Notes: a model not told the origin generated them from the sequence alone. A stretch of DNA of 42,064 bases from Candidatus Parcubacteria bacterium (GCA_002869205.1 PKTJ01000043.1:1-42064), one strand, 5' to 3'; positions 10,301-20,132 are shown, numbered from the stretch's first letter. Translations and numbers: made by a program.

Positions 10301-13300
10301 ACAAGAAGATAATTTTGTTGGATTGTCTTATGCTGCAATGAACGACGTTGATACGTTTAATTTTTCACTGTCTCCGGGTGAAGGAGAAAAGCAGGTTTAC
10401 ACCAAATTAAAACATAGTACCTGTAACAAAACTTCTGTGGTTAGTAGTACGATTATACTAGATGAAACTGCACCTATTTTTGCAGGGGATAATATAGAAA
10501 AGTTGCCAGCTGACACAAAAAATTATTTAGTTACACATTTAAAGTTTGATGAAGAGTCTGGGGAAACTGCACAAGATTCTGCTCACTCAAATGATGGGAC
10601 TATTGTTGGTGGTTCATCAATTGATAATGCAATTTCTTTTTCCGGATTACTTTTTGATGGTGATGATTATGTGACGATTCCTAATACTAATGACATTAAT
10701 TTAGGATTGCATGAACAGCGCTCTGTTAGTGTGTGGTTTAAAGTAGTAGATAAGGATTTGGCTACCAAACAAGTTATTTATGAAGAAGGAGGGCAATCAA
10801 GAGGTCTTAATATTTATGTCCACGATGGAAGTTTGTATGTTGGTGGTTGGAATAATGTAACTAGTGAAAGTCGTTGGACAGGCACTTGGCTCTCTACATC
10901 TGACATCGAAAACAATACATGGCATCATGTTGTCCTTACACTCAATGGTTTTTCTGATATCTATCCAGAAACTCTCAAGGCATATCTCGATAGTGAATTG
11001 TATGGTGCAGGAGAAGGTTCTCAATTGTGGGGACACACCGGGGATATTTCTATTGGGCGTAATGGTGATACAAAATTTCATGATGGCGGTGACGGTACTG
11101 ATGGTGAATATTTTGTCGGATCCATTGATGAGCTCGCTATTTTCAATGACAATTTATCAGCAGATGAGGTGGAGACATTATATAGTTCTATTTCAGTTGA
11201 TACATCATCTGAAAATACACGATCTGTGTTTAGAGGAAAAGTCGCAGATAATTATCTGGAGGATGTGCAGGTACATATGCGTTTGCTGCACTTTGAGCCT
11301 GGTGTGAGTAATCCTATCATTTCAGATATAGATGATGAGCTGTCTCTTCTTGATAGTATGTCTGAAATATTTTCTAATATAAATGTCTTGACTGTCGCGG
11401 CAATAACAAATCCAGAATATTATGTTGTCGAATCTGTCTCGCCAGCTGAGGATGGTAGTTTTGTTATCACTGTTCCTTTTTCTGAGGCAGGAGAATATAT
11501 AGTGGAGGTTCAGGCTGAAGACGGTGCAGGTAATGTGAGTAAATCATATACTAAGACATTGTCGCTCACAAGCTATGAAGAGATTTGTGGTGATCATATA
11601 GACAACAATGGTAACGATAGAATAGACGAAGGGTGCGGCTGTGATACAACTTTGAGTACTGATCCCGATGGTGACGGTATTGATGCCTATGAAGATAATT
11701 GTCCATGTGAGTATAATCCTCATCAAGAGGATGAAGATGGGGATGGTGTGGGTGATGCGTGTGATAATTGCATTGCAACAGCAAATCCGGCACAAGTTGA
11801 TTATTATGGGCCAGATGGTATTGGGGATGCATGCCAGTTGACTCCGGACAAATTTGTTTGTGATACGATTCCGTATATTACACTTGATATTTCACGAGCA
11901 GAAAATACTGGGGCGGGTGATTCACAAAGTAAAGTATTTATTGGTAACACCGATACCTCTGTAGAATCTGGTGACATTTTGTATTTGCGTGATTTCACCT
12001 CAGAGGGAGAGGGAAAAAACATGTACTACGATCAGACGGTCAGACAAAATGTTGGTGGTATGGCAGTCAGGCGTGGGCCGGGCTGGATCAGTTTAGTGTT
12101 ATACGGTCATCATGGTTCAGGGGCAGGAAAAGAAATTATGGATGTCGATTTTACCTTGAATGGAGCTCGTATTACTTCGTTTGAAAATGTAAATTTAGAA
12201 AATCAGGGCGATGGTAGACACACAGATAATGCTGGTCAAGACGAAGTTTATTTTTGGACAGAAGGGTATGAAAAGGGTATCAATCCTCCTTTTGGTATTG
12301 GTAGTAATCAGGTGCAGTCACGTCTTCGTGTTACAACACATCATGATGAGTTTTATATCAAATATAGATGTGATGATACAGGTGACCCACCACCTCCACT
12401 ACCTGACACAGACAAAGATACAATTTTGGACAAAGATGATAATTGTCCGTATGAACCAAATCGTGAGCAAGAAGATGGGGATGGAGATGGTAAGGGGGAT
12501 GCCTGTGATTATTGTCCTGATGTAAAAGAAGGTAGATTCGATTTTAGTGCAAATAAAAATTTTAAGAGTAGAGAACAAGGACATTTTGGTAAAGTGGAAA
12601 TTCCACCCCAACAATCCTATGAAAATAAATATGTCGATGTAAGTTGTTATAGATCTTTTGATCAAATGGGATATGAATCGTCAGACAAGTTTATGGCTCT
12701 CAGCGATATCTATAAGTATGAGTCAAGTGTGCAGTTCAATGATTCAGATATAAAAATTGCTTTTTCATTTGATCCAGAAGAGGTGAATGTAGAAGAAGAT
12801 GCAATTTATCGTAAGGTTGGTAGTGGATCATGGGAAAAGCAGGAAACAATCTTTGACACAGATACTCACACTGCATATGCCCATACAGATGGATTTTCTT
12901 ACTGGGTTTTGGCTCATGCGGATGGAGACCTTGTCATTGATACAGATGAGGATGGTATTCCAGATGACGTAGACAATTGTCCAACTGTTTACAATCCTCT
13001 TCAGGTTGATGAAGATGGGGACGGCATAGGTGACGCGTGTCAGGATGATGATGACGATGATGATGCAGAATGTGGTAACGATATAGTGGAAGAAGGGGAA
13101 GAGTGCGACGGTTCGGCAGAAGACGGATTTTATTGCAGTCTTTCTTGTAATCTCGTGCCGATCACATCAGATCCTGTTTGTGGTAATGGAATACTTGAGA
13201 CAGGGGAATCATGTGACGATAATAATAATATCAATGGGGATGGTTGTTCCTCGTCTTGTTTTGTGGAAGTCGACCCCGATGACCCTACAGATCCAGAAGA

Positions 13301-14408
13301 TCCTAATCCGACAAGTGGAGATCCTGAAGATCCAGAAGAGCCGTCTATTGGTGAATCAATTATAAATTTTATTACACCAGTCAGTGAACAAATTAAAAAA
13401 ATGGCTAAGGTGGTCCAAGATATAACTCGAAAAACTATAGAAGTTATACAAAAAGTAATTGACAACCCTCAAGTTGAGGAAGTAAATGAAAAAATAATTG
13501 TACCGGTGATTGCTACTGCAGGTGTTGCAAACGTTGCTATTGGTTTTCAATTCCCAAATATATTCATGTTCTTGCGCTACCTTTTTGGCCAGCCTCTCCT
13601 AGCTCTTCGTCGTCGTAAGCAAAAACAATGGGGGGTTGTGTATGATGCATTTACCAAGCAACCTGTTGGTCTCGCTACGATTCGTGTGATAGATACCGTA
13701 CAAAACAAAGTGGTGCGCTCACAAGTGAGTGATACGCAAGGAAGATATTATATTATTTTGGATCCAGGTACGTATCGTCTCGAAGTAATCAAACCAGGAT
13801 TTACCGGATTTAGTGAATATCTTGAACATAAGAATGAGGATGCAAGATACATTAATCTATATCATGGAGAAGATTTTGAAATAGTAGAAGATAATGGTGA
13901 GCTCAACTACAATATCCCTCTTGATGCTGTAGAAAAATCAGGAGAAACACATGCTATTCTCAAAGATTATACACATAAGTTGTGGCATTATGGTATCGGA
14001 CTATCTGGTGTTATTATTACTGCGGTTTCATTTATTATCTCACCAAATTTGATTGTGTTAGCATTTTTCTTCCTACATTTATTATTATTTGGCATTGCAT
14101 ATCAGTTTGGACACAAGAAATTAGGAGAGACGTGGGGTATTATTACTGCGTCCAAGACACGTAAGAAGATTGGTAAGGTGATTGTGCGTGTGTTTGATGC
14201 GCAATATAATAAACTCGTAAATACCGGTATTTCTGATCGCAAGGGAAGATATGCTATTTTGGTTGGTCCAAGTCGTTATTATGCAACATATGAAAAGTCA
14301 GGGTACAAAGAAAAGAGGGGTAATACCCTCGACCTATCGAGTGAAAAAACAGACGGAATGGGTGGTATTATTGGTGAAAATGAGGAGCTAGAGCATAAGG
14401 TAAAATAG
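7374..14408 (+). CDS. Giant membrane-anchored surface protein 2: FN3, LamG, TSP3 repeats and C-terminal membrane module
   Basis: 2344 residues from the ATG at 7374 (an ATG at 7383 is also possible; the GTG at 7338 is excluded by the promoter). Residues about 21-48 form an export or anchor helix. A large repetitive region follows, then FN3-like and Ig-like units, then a LamG/concanavalin-like domain (about 1042-1272; LKFDEESGETAQDSA, NNTWHHVVLTL, GSIDELAIFN). Calcium-type thrombospondin type 3 repeats (DGDGIDAYEDNCP, DEDGDGVGDACD and others) lie at about 1422-1492, 1676-1716 and 1855-1892. A Cys-rich CGNGILETGESCDDNN unit (DUF4215-like) is near 1935. The C-terminus has a membrane helix ending in RRRKQK (about 2039-2079), a carboxypeptidase-regulatory-like beta domain, a two-helix membrane hairpin (about 2199-2247) and a second such domain. 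The middle and C-terminus are paralogous to the next gene. Likely cell-surface binding protein; target unknown. Confidence 0.85.
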   Translation: MNVMRKRHHYFGSIRPGKKVNFLYLWVGIIVLGLGILGSLFFQRFVFAAITDYEAVGTYVVSDGDAGTSVVVDDELNPHVFYSTDTTSICGSADRYVHSYKDEGVWTHECLDADDNSSTRGFISAVFRNSGGQQLIYVAYRASNDMSFKYKQKTTAQSWSDVSWQDGSATITSSNAVVSSADLILDGNGYITLAYIDGDTSDADAYFYQDTDNDLSFADETRKTIATNFQSYVYGYFNTIELALRPSTADTFSVIWGTGPQYRNISNQARIYYEHYDGDWDNTGTTICDNVNGCYSPSIAYRSNGDVVVSYFEIETYPNSRLETAYYDDSETSWSTNNLIATLSSTEWPHTAMTVTSDDRVHLSYGNTTGGLARYTYSDTGVSSWASTQNIGYMEKRLDMYPRDTYVHIAGHADTSEGSGRIYYTTDDPGNNPPTVTDISPQQTSTSLVTVTTTIADANSDVTSLMVEHSTDGSSWSSSTIGTATQNSEGDGTVTSTAQITDIDTDNDGSVDLTFTWNVGVDVPNTETSTVYLKITPNDGTVDGDVVSSTAFAIDTRDPTVPGSLSVNTTSTQAVILNFGTTSTDSNFSEYKLFYKTSSPVTESDTAFTSSSDINLATSTLNGVSTTTISGFATNTLYYVNIWAYDTWGNATSSPNEVSFYTLANTPTGLTNSALATSTASFNVSAFNNDSLGSSGYYFDLTLTANGSSVSSSSWQSGDNTWSVSSLTPNTGYTIEAMYRNGDGVETVTTSLSFTTLSNEISSITPTVDSDTQITLAWTGDSTEYRSQNYTISSTTEWSANTSSVWSGLTPNTTYEFLVQGSNGLGVTTTWSSTSTAVTYSTIPASVSATPNSSSQITVSWVAVNSSWYQVERVDTSATSSWTQSNSISFSGLSADTEYSFRVKAKNSQDDETDWSSAVSITTDDQVDTGTGDSCSDVDNPTGEFTINNGDKYTSSTDIFFNFFNLSEGASKYSVAQEDNFVGLSYAAMNDVDTFNFSLSPGEGEKQVYTKLKHSTCNKTSVVSSTIILDETAPIFAGDNIEKLPADTKNYLVTHLKFDEESGETAQDSAHSNDGTIVGGSSIDNAISFSGLLFDGDDYVTIPNTNDINLGLHEQRSVSVWFKVVDKDLATKQVIYEEGGQSRGLNIYVHDGSLYVGGWNNVTSESRWTGTWLSTSDIENNTWHHVVLTLNGFSDIYPETLKAYLDSELYGAGEGSQLWGHTGDISIGRNGDTKFHDGGDGTDGEYFVGSIDELAIFNDNLSADEVETLYSSISVDTSSENTRSVFRGKVADNYLEDVQVHMRLLHFEPGVSNPIISDIDDELSLLDSMSEIFSNINVLTVAAITNPEYYVVESVSPAEDGSFVITVPFSEAGEYIVEVQAEDGAGNVSKSYTKTLSLTSYEEICGDHIDNNGNDRIDEGCGCDTTLSTDPDGDGIDAYEDNCPCEYNPHQEDEDGDGVGDACDNCIATANPAQVDYYGPDGIGDACQLTPDKFVCDTIPYITLDISRAENTGAGDSQSKVFIGNTDTSVESGDILYLRDFTSEGEGKNMYYDQTVRQNVGGMAVRRGPGWISLVLYGHHGSGAGKEIMDVDFTLNGARITSFENVNLENQGDGRHTDNAGQDEVYFWTEGYEKGINPPFGIGSNQVQSRLRVTTHHDEFYIKYRCDDTGDPPPPLPDTDKDTILDKDDNCPYEPNREQEDGDGDGKGDACDYCPDVKEGRFDFSANKNFKSREQGHFGKVEIPPQQSYENKYVDVSCYRSFDQMGYESSDKFMALSDIYKYESSVQFNDSDIKIAFSFDPEEVNVEEDAIYRKVGSGSWEKQETIFDTDTHTAYAHTDGFSYWVLAHADGDLVIDTDEDGIPDDVDNCPTVYNPLQVDEDGDGIGDACQDDDDDDDAECGNDIVEEGEECDGSAEDGFYCSLSCNLVPITSDPVCGNGILETGESCDDNNNINGDGCSSSCFVEVDPDDPTDPEDPNPTSGDPEDPEEPSIGESIINFITPVSEQIKKMAKVVQDITRKTIEVIQKVIDNPQVEEVNEKIIVPVIATAGVANVAIGFQFPNIFMFLRYLFGQPLLALRRRKQKQWGVVYDAFTKQPVGLATIRVIDTVQNKVVRSQVSDTQGRYYIILDPGTYRLEVIKPGFTGFSEYLEHKNEDARYINLYHGEDFEIVEDNGELNYNIPLDAVEKSGETHAILKDYTHKLWHYGIGLSGVIITAVSFIISPNLIVLAFFFLHLLLFGIAYQFGHKKLGETWGIITASKTRKKIGKVIVRVFDAQYNKLVNTGISDRKGRYAILVGPSRYYATYEKSGYKEKRGNTLDLSSEKTDGMGGIIGENEELEHKVK

Positions 14409-14425
14409 GTTAGGGTTAATTATTG

Positions 14426-14453
14426 AACACCATTGTAATAATGGTGTTTTTTT
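14426..14453 (+). terminator. Rho-independent terminator after surface protein 2
   Basis: A 9-bp perfect stem AACACCATT / AATGGTGTT (14426-14434 with 14440-14448) and 5-base loop are followed by a run of T. Confidence 0.9.
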
Positions 14454-14498
14454 ATCCCCATTTTTGGCTACGTAGACCTTACAACCAGCTCTTTTTAT

Positions 14499-14507
14499 TG
14501 ATATAAT
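14499..14507 (+). promoter_or_regulatory. Extended -10 promoter of surface protein 3
   Basis: TGATATAAT is a perfect extended -10. Transcription is expected at about 14513-14514, at or next to the first base of the ATG at 14514, which implies a leaderless message (or a 12-base leader if the ATG at 14526 is used). Confidence 0.7.
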
Positions 14508-14513
14508 TAGTGC

Positions 14514-17500
14514 ATGAAACACAATATGGGAAATGAAAATGTAAATGGCGCAAGTCAGCTTGTTTTTAAATATGCAGCCGTATTTTATATTTTTATTTTT
14601 TTGTGTTTTTCTGTCAGTTTGTTGAAGGTTGCGTCTGTAATAACGATATATGCTCAGCAAGATAAACTAACCGCAAGCGATGCCGCCGCTGGTGATAGAT
14701 TTGGAGATTCGGTATCTATAAGCGGAGATTATGCCATTGTAGGAGCTTATGCCGATGCTAGTTCTCAGGGTTCGGCTTATATTTTCAAACGAAGTGGCGA
14801 AACATGGACTGAAATAAAGAAACTAACCGCAAGCGATGCCGCCGCTGGTGATAGATTTGGAGATGAGGTTGCCATAAGTGGAAATTATGCTATTGTTGGA
14901 GCATATGCTAACGCTGATGCAGGCGCCTTTTCTGGTTCGGCATATGTTTTTTACAAAGATCAGGGTGGAGTAGACAATTGGGGAGAGGTAAAAAAATTAA
15001 CCGCAAGTGATGCTGCAGCAAGCGATGTTTTTGGTTTCAATGTGTCTATAGATGGAGAATATGCGGTAGTTGGTGCACATCAAAATGATGATGGCGGGTC
15101 TCTTTCTGGTTCGGCATATGTTTTTTACAAAGATCAGGGTGGAGTAGACAATTGGGGAGAGGTGAAAAAAATCATAGCTAGCGATGATGCCGCAGGAGAT
15201 CATTTCGGAGATGATGTTTCTATAAGTGGAAGTGTTATTGTGGTTGGGGCTTGGGGGGACAGTTCTTTTGCTGGTTCGGCATATGTTTTTTACAAAGATT
15301 ATGGAGGTTTAAATAATTGGGGACAGTATAAAAAAATAACAGCCAGTGATGCAGCGGCAAGTGATTTTTTTGGGGACAGTATTTCTATAAGTGGAGATTA
15401 TGTAGTTGTTGGGGCAATCGGCAATGATGATGTAGGTTCTGATTCTGGTTCGGCATATGTTTTTCAGAAAGGCGATTTTGAAACTTGGGGGCAGATAAAA
15501 AAATTAACAGCCAGTGATATTGCTGATAGTGATAATTTTGGTGTAGATGTTTCTATAAGTGGAGAGTATGTGGTGGTTGGTGCATATAAAAATGACGATG
15601 TGGGTTCTGATTCTGGTTCAGCATATATTTTCTATAAAGATGAGGGTAGTGTAGATAATTGGGGGGAACAAACTAAGATAACAGCAGATGATGCTGCAGA
15701 CAGTGATTTTTTTGGATGGAGCGTTTCCATAAGTGGAGATTATGCGAATGTAGGGGCTTATGGGAATGATGATGATGGAGCCTTGTCTGGTTCATCCTAT
15801 ATTTTTTATACTGCGCCGTCTAATGCGGCACCATCAGCCACAACTCTTACACCATCACAGACAACCGCAGATATTGTAATGGTTACGACAACAATTGCAG
15901 ACACTGATGGTGATCTTACCAGTTCTACGTTTCAATATTCTATCAATGGAATTGACTGGACCAATGCAACTATTGGAGATGTGACGCAGAACGAAGCACT
16001 TGATGGTGTTGTGACTTCCACTGGAAGTATTCAAGACATTGATACAGATACTGATGCTGATAACAGCGTTGACCTGACTATTGAATGGATGGTTTCTACT
16101 GATCTGCCAAACACAGCTACCAATACTGCACAAATACGCATGACACCAAATGATGGTACGACAGATGGTACGACTCAGACATCCGCAGTATTTTCTATTG
16201 ATACAGCCACACCATCTCCAGCACTTGATGCACTGACCATTAATACCACATCGACAACATCGGTAATTTTAAATCTATCCACTACTACTGATGACAACTT
16301 TTCTGAATATATTATTTATTATAGTACTTCAACTCCGGTAACAACGACGAGTACTGAACTTTCTTCATCTACATTTTCTTATTTTGCTTCGAGTACTTGG
16401 GAAGGAAATGTAACTACGACATTATCTTCGCTGACTACCAATACACTGTATTATGTAGGTCTTTGGGCATATGATAGTTTTGGTAATAGCACATCTACGG
16501 CAAGTGAACTTAGCTTTTATACACTGACACCTAATCCTACTAATTTTGCTACTACGTCACTTACCTCAAGTACGGTTGATTTTTATGTGGATTCATTTGA
16601 TAATTTTGCTTCGGGAACGTCTGGTTATTATTTTGATCTTGCGTTGTTTGGTGGAGCATCGGTGACAACTACAGGGTGGACGACATCGAGTAATATGTGG
16701 TCATTAGATTCGCTTACGCCAAATACACGCTACACTGCATCGGTAAATTATCGTAATGGTGATGGTGTCTTGGCCGCAACATCGACATTAAACTTTTACA
16801 CATTGGCGGAGGTTCCAGGTGCCTCAACTCTTGCTGACCCAACAAACACTACTGTTGATATTACGGTGAATGCAGGGAATAATCCTGCTGCGACTGAATT
16901 TGCACTCTACAATGTGACTGACAGTACGTATATAGACGGGAGTGGTGATGCATCGGGCACCGTCGTGTGGAATACAGCTACGGTTTGGGGCACGATAACA
17001 GCGAATGATCTCACACCAAATACCAATTATGAGTTTTATGTAAAAGCAAGAAATGCCAGCGAAATAGAGACTGCTTTTGGAAGTAGTGCAACGGCATACA
17101 CGGCAGCTGGTACGCCAACATCAGTTACCGCGTCAGTAAGTGGAAGTGATGTGACAGTGAGCTGGTCTGGGACAGCAGCCGCTTATTGGGTAGAAGATAA
17201 TTCTGATTCTACCCGTAATTCTGGTTGGATCACGGCGACAACATATACTTTTTCAGGTTTGAGCAACGGCGCATATACTTTTAAAGTAAAAGGGAAAAAT
17301 GCAGAGGATACTGAAACAGTATATGTTTCAGCTAGTGCTGTGCAGGTGAGTGTCGGCGGCGGCGGTTCTACTGATAGTGGAGATGGAAGCACGGATGATT
17401 CAAATGATTCTGATTGTTCTACAGTAGAAGAATGTAATGAAGAAATAGAAGAGGACGCAGTGGGTTGGATAAAAATAAATAATGGAGATTTGCAAACGGA

Positions 17501-20042
17501 CTCACATACTGTAACACTAGATATACATCATGATACAGCAAATTTATATAGAGTTGTTGAAGCCTTAGATTTTCAAGACTGTTCTGCAGAGGGGGTTTTT
17601 ACTGGAGGATTTACATTTTTTAATGGCCCAGACAGAACTAGACCTTTTACATTTTCTGATGGTCCGGGGGACAAAAAAATATGTGTAAAGTTTTATATAT
17701 CTGGCAAAGGAACAACAGCCCCATACACAGCGGCTATTAATGTGATCGGAGATGAGGAAGAGGTTGAGGAAATTATTCCGCATCCATGTGCTGATTCTCC
17801 ACCAAATATTTTGAAAATTCAACCGTATAATGTTGGTAATGTACCTATTGACGGTAGTGGAACTATGGATCTGGTAAAAAATAGTCGAAGTGGAAATATA
17901 GATATTACTTTTCAAACGTGCAAAGAAGCTACTTTGTATATGAAATATATTAGTGACGAGCCGTTTAGCGATGAAAATCTCGGTGAATGGATTGGAAGTA
18001 CTAAGCCGATCTGGAATGGAAGATTTCCTACACTTCGATTGGGGCATTCTGCTCTGGGATTATATAATTCCATAAGGTTTAAATTGTATGATTTTCCAGA
18101 TGTTATATATATGCGTTATGGTGTAAAGGCGCCATTAGCTTCGGCAGCTTTGGCATCTGTTGATCCAAATAATCCTGACATCTTGTTTGGAGATACAATA
18201 CAAATAGGTACTAATCCTGTTACAACAGTAGATCAATGTACTGAGAATCCGGATCTATATATCTGTAGTGGAGATCATGATGAGGATGGAATTATTGATG
18301 GACAGGATAATTGTCCAAGTCATGCAAATGCAGATCAATTAGATACTGATGATGATGGATTGGGGGATGTGTGTGATGAGTGTGTTGATGATGCAACAAA
18401 TACATGTGGTGATACAGATAAAGATAAGATACTCGATGATTATGATAATTGTTTAAATACACCTAATTTTGATCAGTTAGATACTGATAGTGATGGTCTG
18501 GGTGATGTGTGTGATGAGGACATTGATAATGATTCTATTCTTAACCTTTCTGATAATTGTCCATTAATTCCAAATGCAGACCAACTAGATACAGACGGTG
18601 ATGGAATTGGTGACGTTTGTGATATTCAAAACTCAGTTTGTAATAACAAAATTAAAGAAGGTGACGAAGAGTGTGATACATATGCTCCGGAAGGTTTTTA
18701 TTGTAATTTATCGTGTGAGTTGGTAGAGACTGAAGAAGAGTCAGTGTGTGGTAATAGTACTGTGGAGGCTGGTGAAACATGTGATGATGGAAATCTTATT
18801 TCAGGTGATGGGTGTTCGTCAGTCTGTTTATGGGAATCAGTAGAAGAAGATGTGGTAGAAGATAATGGAGAGGGTGAAGAAGGGGATGAAAGTAGTGGAG
18901 AGGCTGATTCGGGTGGAACAGAAAATGCACAAGGCAACGGATCAAATGGTAGCGACAACACTTCGGGAAGTTTTTTTACCAATATTGGTAATGGTGTTGT
19001 AGATACATTTAAAAAAATACGAGAAACAGTAGCAAATATTATACCAGAACAGGTGAAAGAAATGGCGCTTCAAACAGTTGAAGCAATTAGAAAAGTAATA
19101 GATAACCCTCAGGTTGAAGAAGTAAATGAAAAAATAATTGTACCGGCAATTGCCACCGCAGGTGTTGCCAACGTGGCCGTCGGTTTCCAACTTCCAAATA
19201 TTTTTGCATTTTTACGATATATATTTGGTCAACCACTTCTTGCTTTGCGTCGTCGCAAGCAGAAGAAGTGGGGAATTGTCTATGATGCGTTTACCAAGCA
19301 ACCTGTCGGACTTGCAATGGTGCGTATCTTGGACGCACAGACTAAGAAAGTGGTGCGTTCTCAGGTGACCGATGCTCAGGGACGTTATTATCTCATGCTT
19401 GATGCTGGTGAATATACTATCGAGGTGGTAAAGACAGGATTTAGTGGATTTAGTGAATATCTCAAGAATAAGGGTGAAGATGCAAAATATATTAATTTAT
19501 ATCATGGTGAGTCATTTGAAATAAAAGAAGAAAGTGGTGAATTGAATTATAATATTCCACTTGATGCGCAGAGTATGTCAGCTGGTACCAAGCAAATACT
19601 GAGAGATTATACCAGTAAGGTTTTGCATTACGGAGTTGGTTTGTCTGGTGTTGTCATTACCGCGATATCGTTTATCATTTCGCCAAACGCGATTGTGCTT
19701 GCATTTTTCTTTTTCCACCTCCTCCTATTCTCTGTAGCATACATGTTTGGTCACAAGTCATTGAAGGGTGGTTGGGGTACGGTGACTATTGAGGGTGGTG
19801 TGAAAAAACTTGGTAAGGTGATTGTGCGTGTGTTTGATGCTGAATATGATAAATTGGTGGGTACTGGTGTGACAGATCGAAAGGGTAGGTATGCAGTGCT
19901 TGTAGGTCCAAGCACCTATTATGCAACGTATGAAAAAGAAGGGTTTAAAGAAAAAAAGAGTGATACCATTGATCTCTCAAGTAGAAAAACAGATGGTATG
20001 GGTGGGATTATTGGTAGAGATGAGAAGCTTGAAAAGGAGTAA
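14514..20042 (+). CDS. Giant membrane-anchored surface protein 3: seven-repeat FG-GAP propeller, FN3, TSP3 and C-terminal membrane module
   Basis: 1842 residues. Residues about 20-44 form a hydrophobic export segment. Residues about 51-432 contain exactly seven repeats of the type LTASDAAAGDRFG....ISGDYAIVGA......GSAYIF, the FG-GAP family seen in integrin-alpha-like beta-propellers; seven units would close one propeller. FN3-like domains follow (about 443-943), then an acidic Gly/Ser linker, an Ig-like region, several thrombospondin type 3 repeats (about 1250-1370; DTDSDGLGDVCDEDIDNDSI), a Cys-rich CGNSTVEAGETCDDGN unit and an acidic Gly/Ser/Glu stretch. The last about 330 residues are a near copy of the C-terminus of the preceding protein: membrane helix ending RRRKQKK, a beta domain (VYDAFTKQPVGLA), a two-helix hairpin and a second beta domain. 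The FN3 region also matches the preceding gene, so the pair arose by duplication with replacement of the outer head. The start may be ATG 14514 or 14526. Confidence 0.86.
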   Translation: MKHNMGNENVNGASQLVFKYAAVFYIFIFLCFSVSLLKVASVITIYAQQDKLTASDAAAGDRFGDSVSISGDYAIVGAYADASSQGSAYIFKRSGETWTEIKKLTASDAAAGDRFGDEVAISGNYAIVGAYANADAGAFSGSAYVFYKDQGGVDNWGEVKKLTASDAAASDVFGFNVSIDGEYAVVGAHQNDDGGSLSGSAYVFYKDQGGVDNWGEVKKIIASDDAAGDHFGDDVSISGSVIVVGAWGDSSFAGSAYVFYKDYGGLNNWGQYKKITASDAAASDFFGDSISISGDYVVVGAIGNDDVGSDSGSAYVFQKGDFETWGQIKKLTASDIADSDNFGVDVSISGEYVVVGAYKNDDVGSDSGSAYIFYKDEGSVDNWGEQTKITADDAADSDFFGWSVSISGDYANVGAYGNDDDGALSGSSYIFYTAPSNAAPSATTLTPSQTTADIVMVTTTIADTDGDLTSSTFQYSINGIDWTNATIGDVTQNEALDGVVTSTGSIQDIDTDTDADNSVDLTIEWMVSTDLPNTATNTAQIRMTPNDGTTDGTTQTSAVFSIDTATPSPALDALTINTTSTTSVILNLSTTTDDNFSEYIIYYSTSTPVTTTSTELSSSTFSYFASSTWEGNVTTTLSSLTTNTLYYVGLWAYDSFGNSTSTASELSFYTLTPNPTNFATTSLTSSTVDFYVDSFDNFASGTSGYYFDLALFGGASVTTTGWTTSSNMWSLDSLTPNTRYTASVNYRNGDGVLAATSTLNFYTLAEVPGASTLADPTNTTVDITVNAGNNPAATEFALYNVTDSTYIDGSGDASGTVVWNTATVWGTITANDLTPNTNYEFYVKARNASEIETAFGSSATAYTAAGTPTSVTASVSGSDVTVSWSGTAAAYWVEDNSDSTRNSGWITATTYTFSGLSNGAYTFKVKGKNAEDTETVYVSASAVQVSVGGGGSTDSGDGSTDDSNDSDCSTVEECNEEIEEDAVGWIKINNGDLQTDSHTVTLDIHHDTANLYRVVEALDFQDCSAEGVFTGGFTFFNGPDRTRPFTFSDGPGDKKICVKFYISGKGTTAPYTAAINVIGDEEEVEEIIPHPCADSPPNILKIQPYNVGNVPIDGSGTMDLVKNSRSGNIDITFQTCKEATLYMKYISDEPFSDENLGEWIGSTKPIWNGRFPTLRLGHSALGLYNSIRFKLYDFPDVIYMRYGVKAPLASAALASVDPNNPDILFGDTIQIGTNPVTTVDQCTENPDLYICSGDHDEDGIIDGQDNCPSHANADQLDTDDDGLGDVCDECVDDATNTCGDTDKDKILDDYDNCLNTPNFDQLDTDSDGLGDVCDEDIDNDSILNLSDNCPLIPNADQLDTDGDGIGDVCDIQNSVCNNKIKEGDEECDTYAPEGFYCNLSCELVETEEESVCGNSTVEAGETCDDGNLISGDGCSSVCLWESVEEDVVEDNGEGEEGDESSGEADSGGTENAQGNGSNGSDNTSGSFFTNIGNGVVDTFKKIRETVANIIPEQVKEMALQTVEAIRKVIDNPQVEEVNEKIIVPAIATAGVANVAVGFQLPNIFAFLRYIFGQPLLALRRRKQKKWGIVYDAFTKQPVGLAMVRILDAQTKKVVRSQVTDAQGRYYLMLDAGEYTIEVVKTGFSGFSEYLKNKGEDAKYINLYHGESFEIKEESGELNYNIPLDAQSMSAGTKQILRDYTSKVLHYGVGLSGVVITAISFIISPNAIVLAFFFFHLLLFSVAYMFGHKSLKGGWGTVTIEGGVKKLGKVIVRVFDAEYDKLVGTGVTDRKGRYAVLVGPSTYYATYEKEGFKEKKSDTIDLSSRKTDGMGGIIGRDEKLEKE
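14664..15163 (+). repeat. Near-identical DNA repeats inside the FG-GAP region
   Basis: A 45-base stretch is identical at 14664-14708 and 14820-14864 (offset 156, 52 codons). A 61-base stretch is identical at 14929-14989 and 15103-15163 (offset 174, 58 codons). Both offsets are multiples of three and equal one propeller blade. Such DNA-level identity points to recent blade duplication or gene conversion, and makes this area prone to copy-number change and assembly collapse. Confidence 0.95.
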
Positions 20043-20091
20043 TACCCATAGGGCATCAGTGTTCCCTGAGAAGTAAGGAATAGGGATTAAG

Positions 20092-20121
20092 AAAACTCGT
20101 CATAATATTGGCGGGTTTTTT
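20092..20121 (+). terminator. Rho-independent terminator after surface protein 3
   Basis: AAAACTCG pairs with CGGGTTTT (one G-U) around a 13-base loop and is followed by T. The long loop makes it weaker than the other terminators here. Confidence 0.65.
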
Positions 20122-20132
20122 AAATAAGAATA

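Noticed and set aside
14664-15812. Regularly spaced repeats suggesting a CRISPR-like array
   Set aside because: They are in frame, encode FG-GAP propeller blades, and the spacing equals blade length; no cas genes are present.
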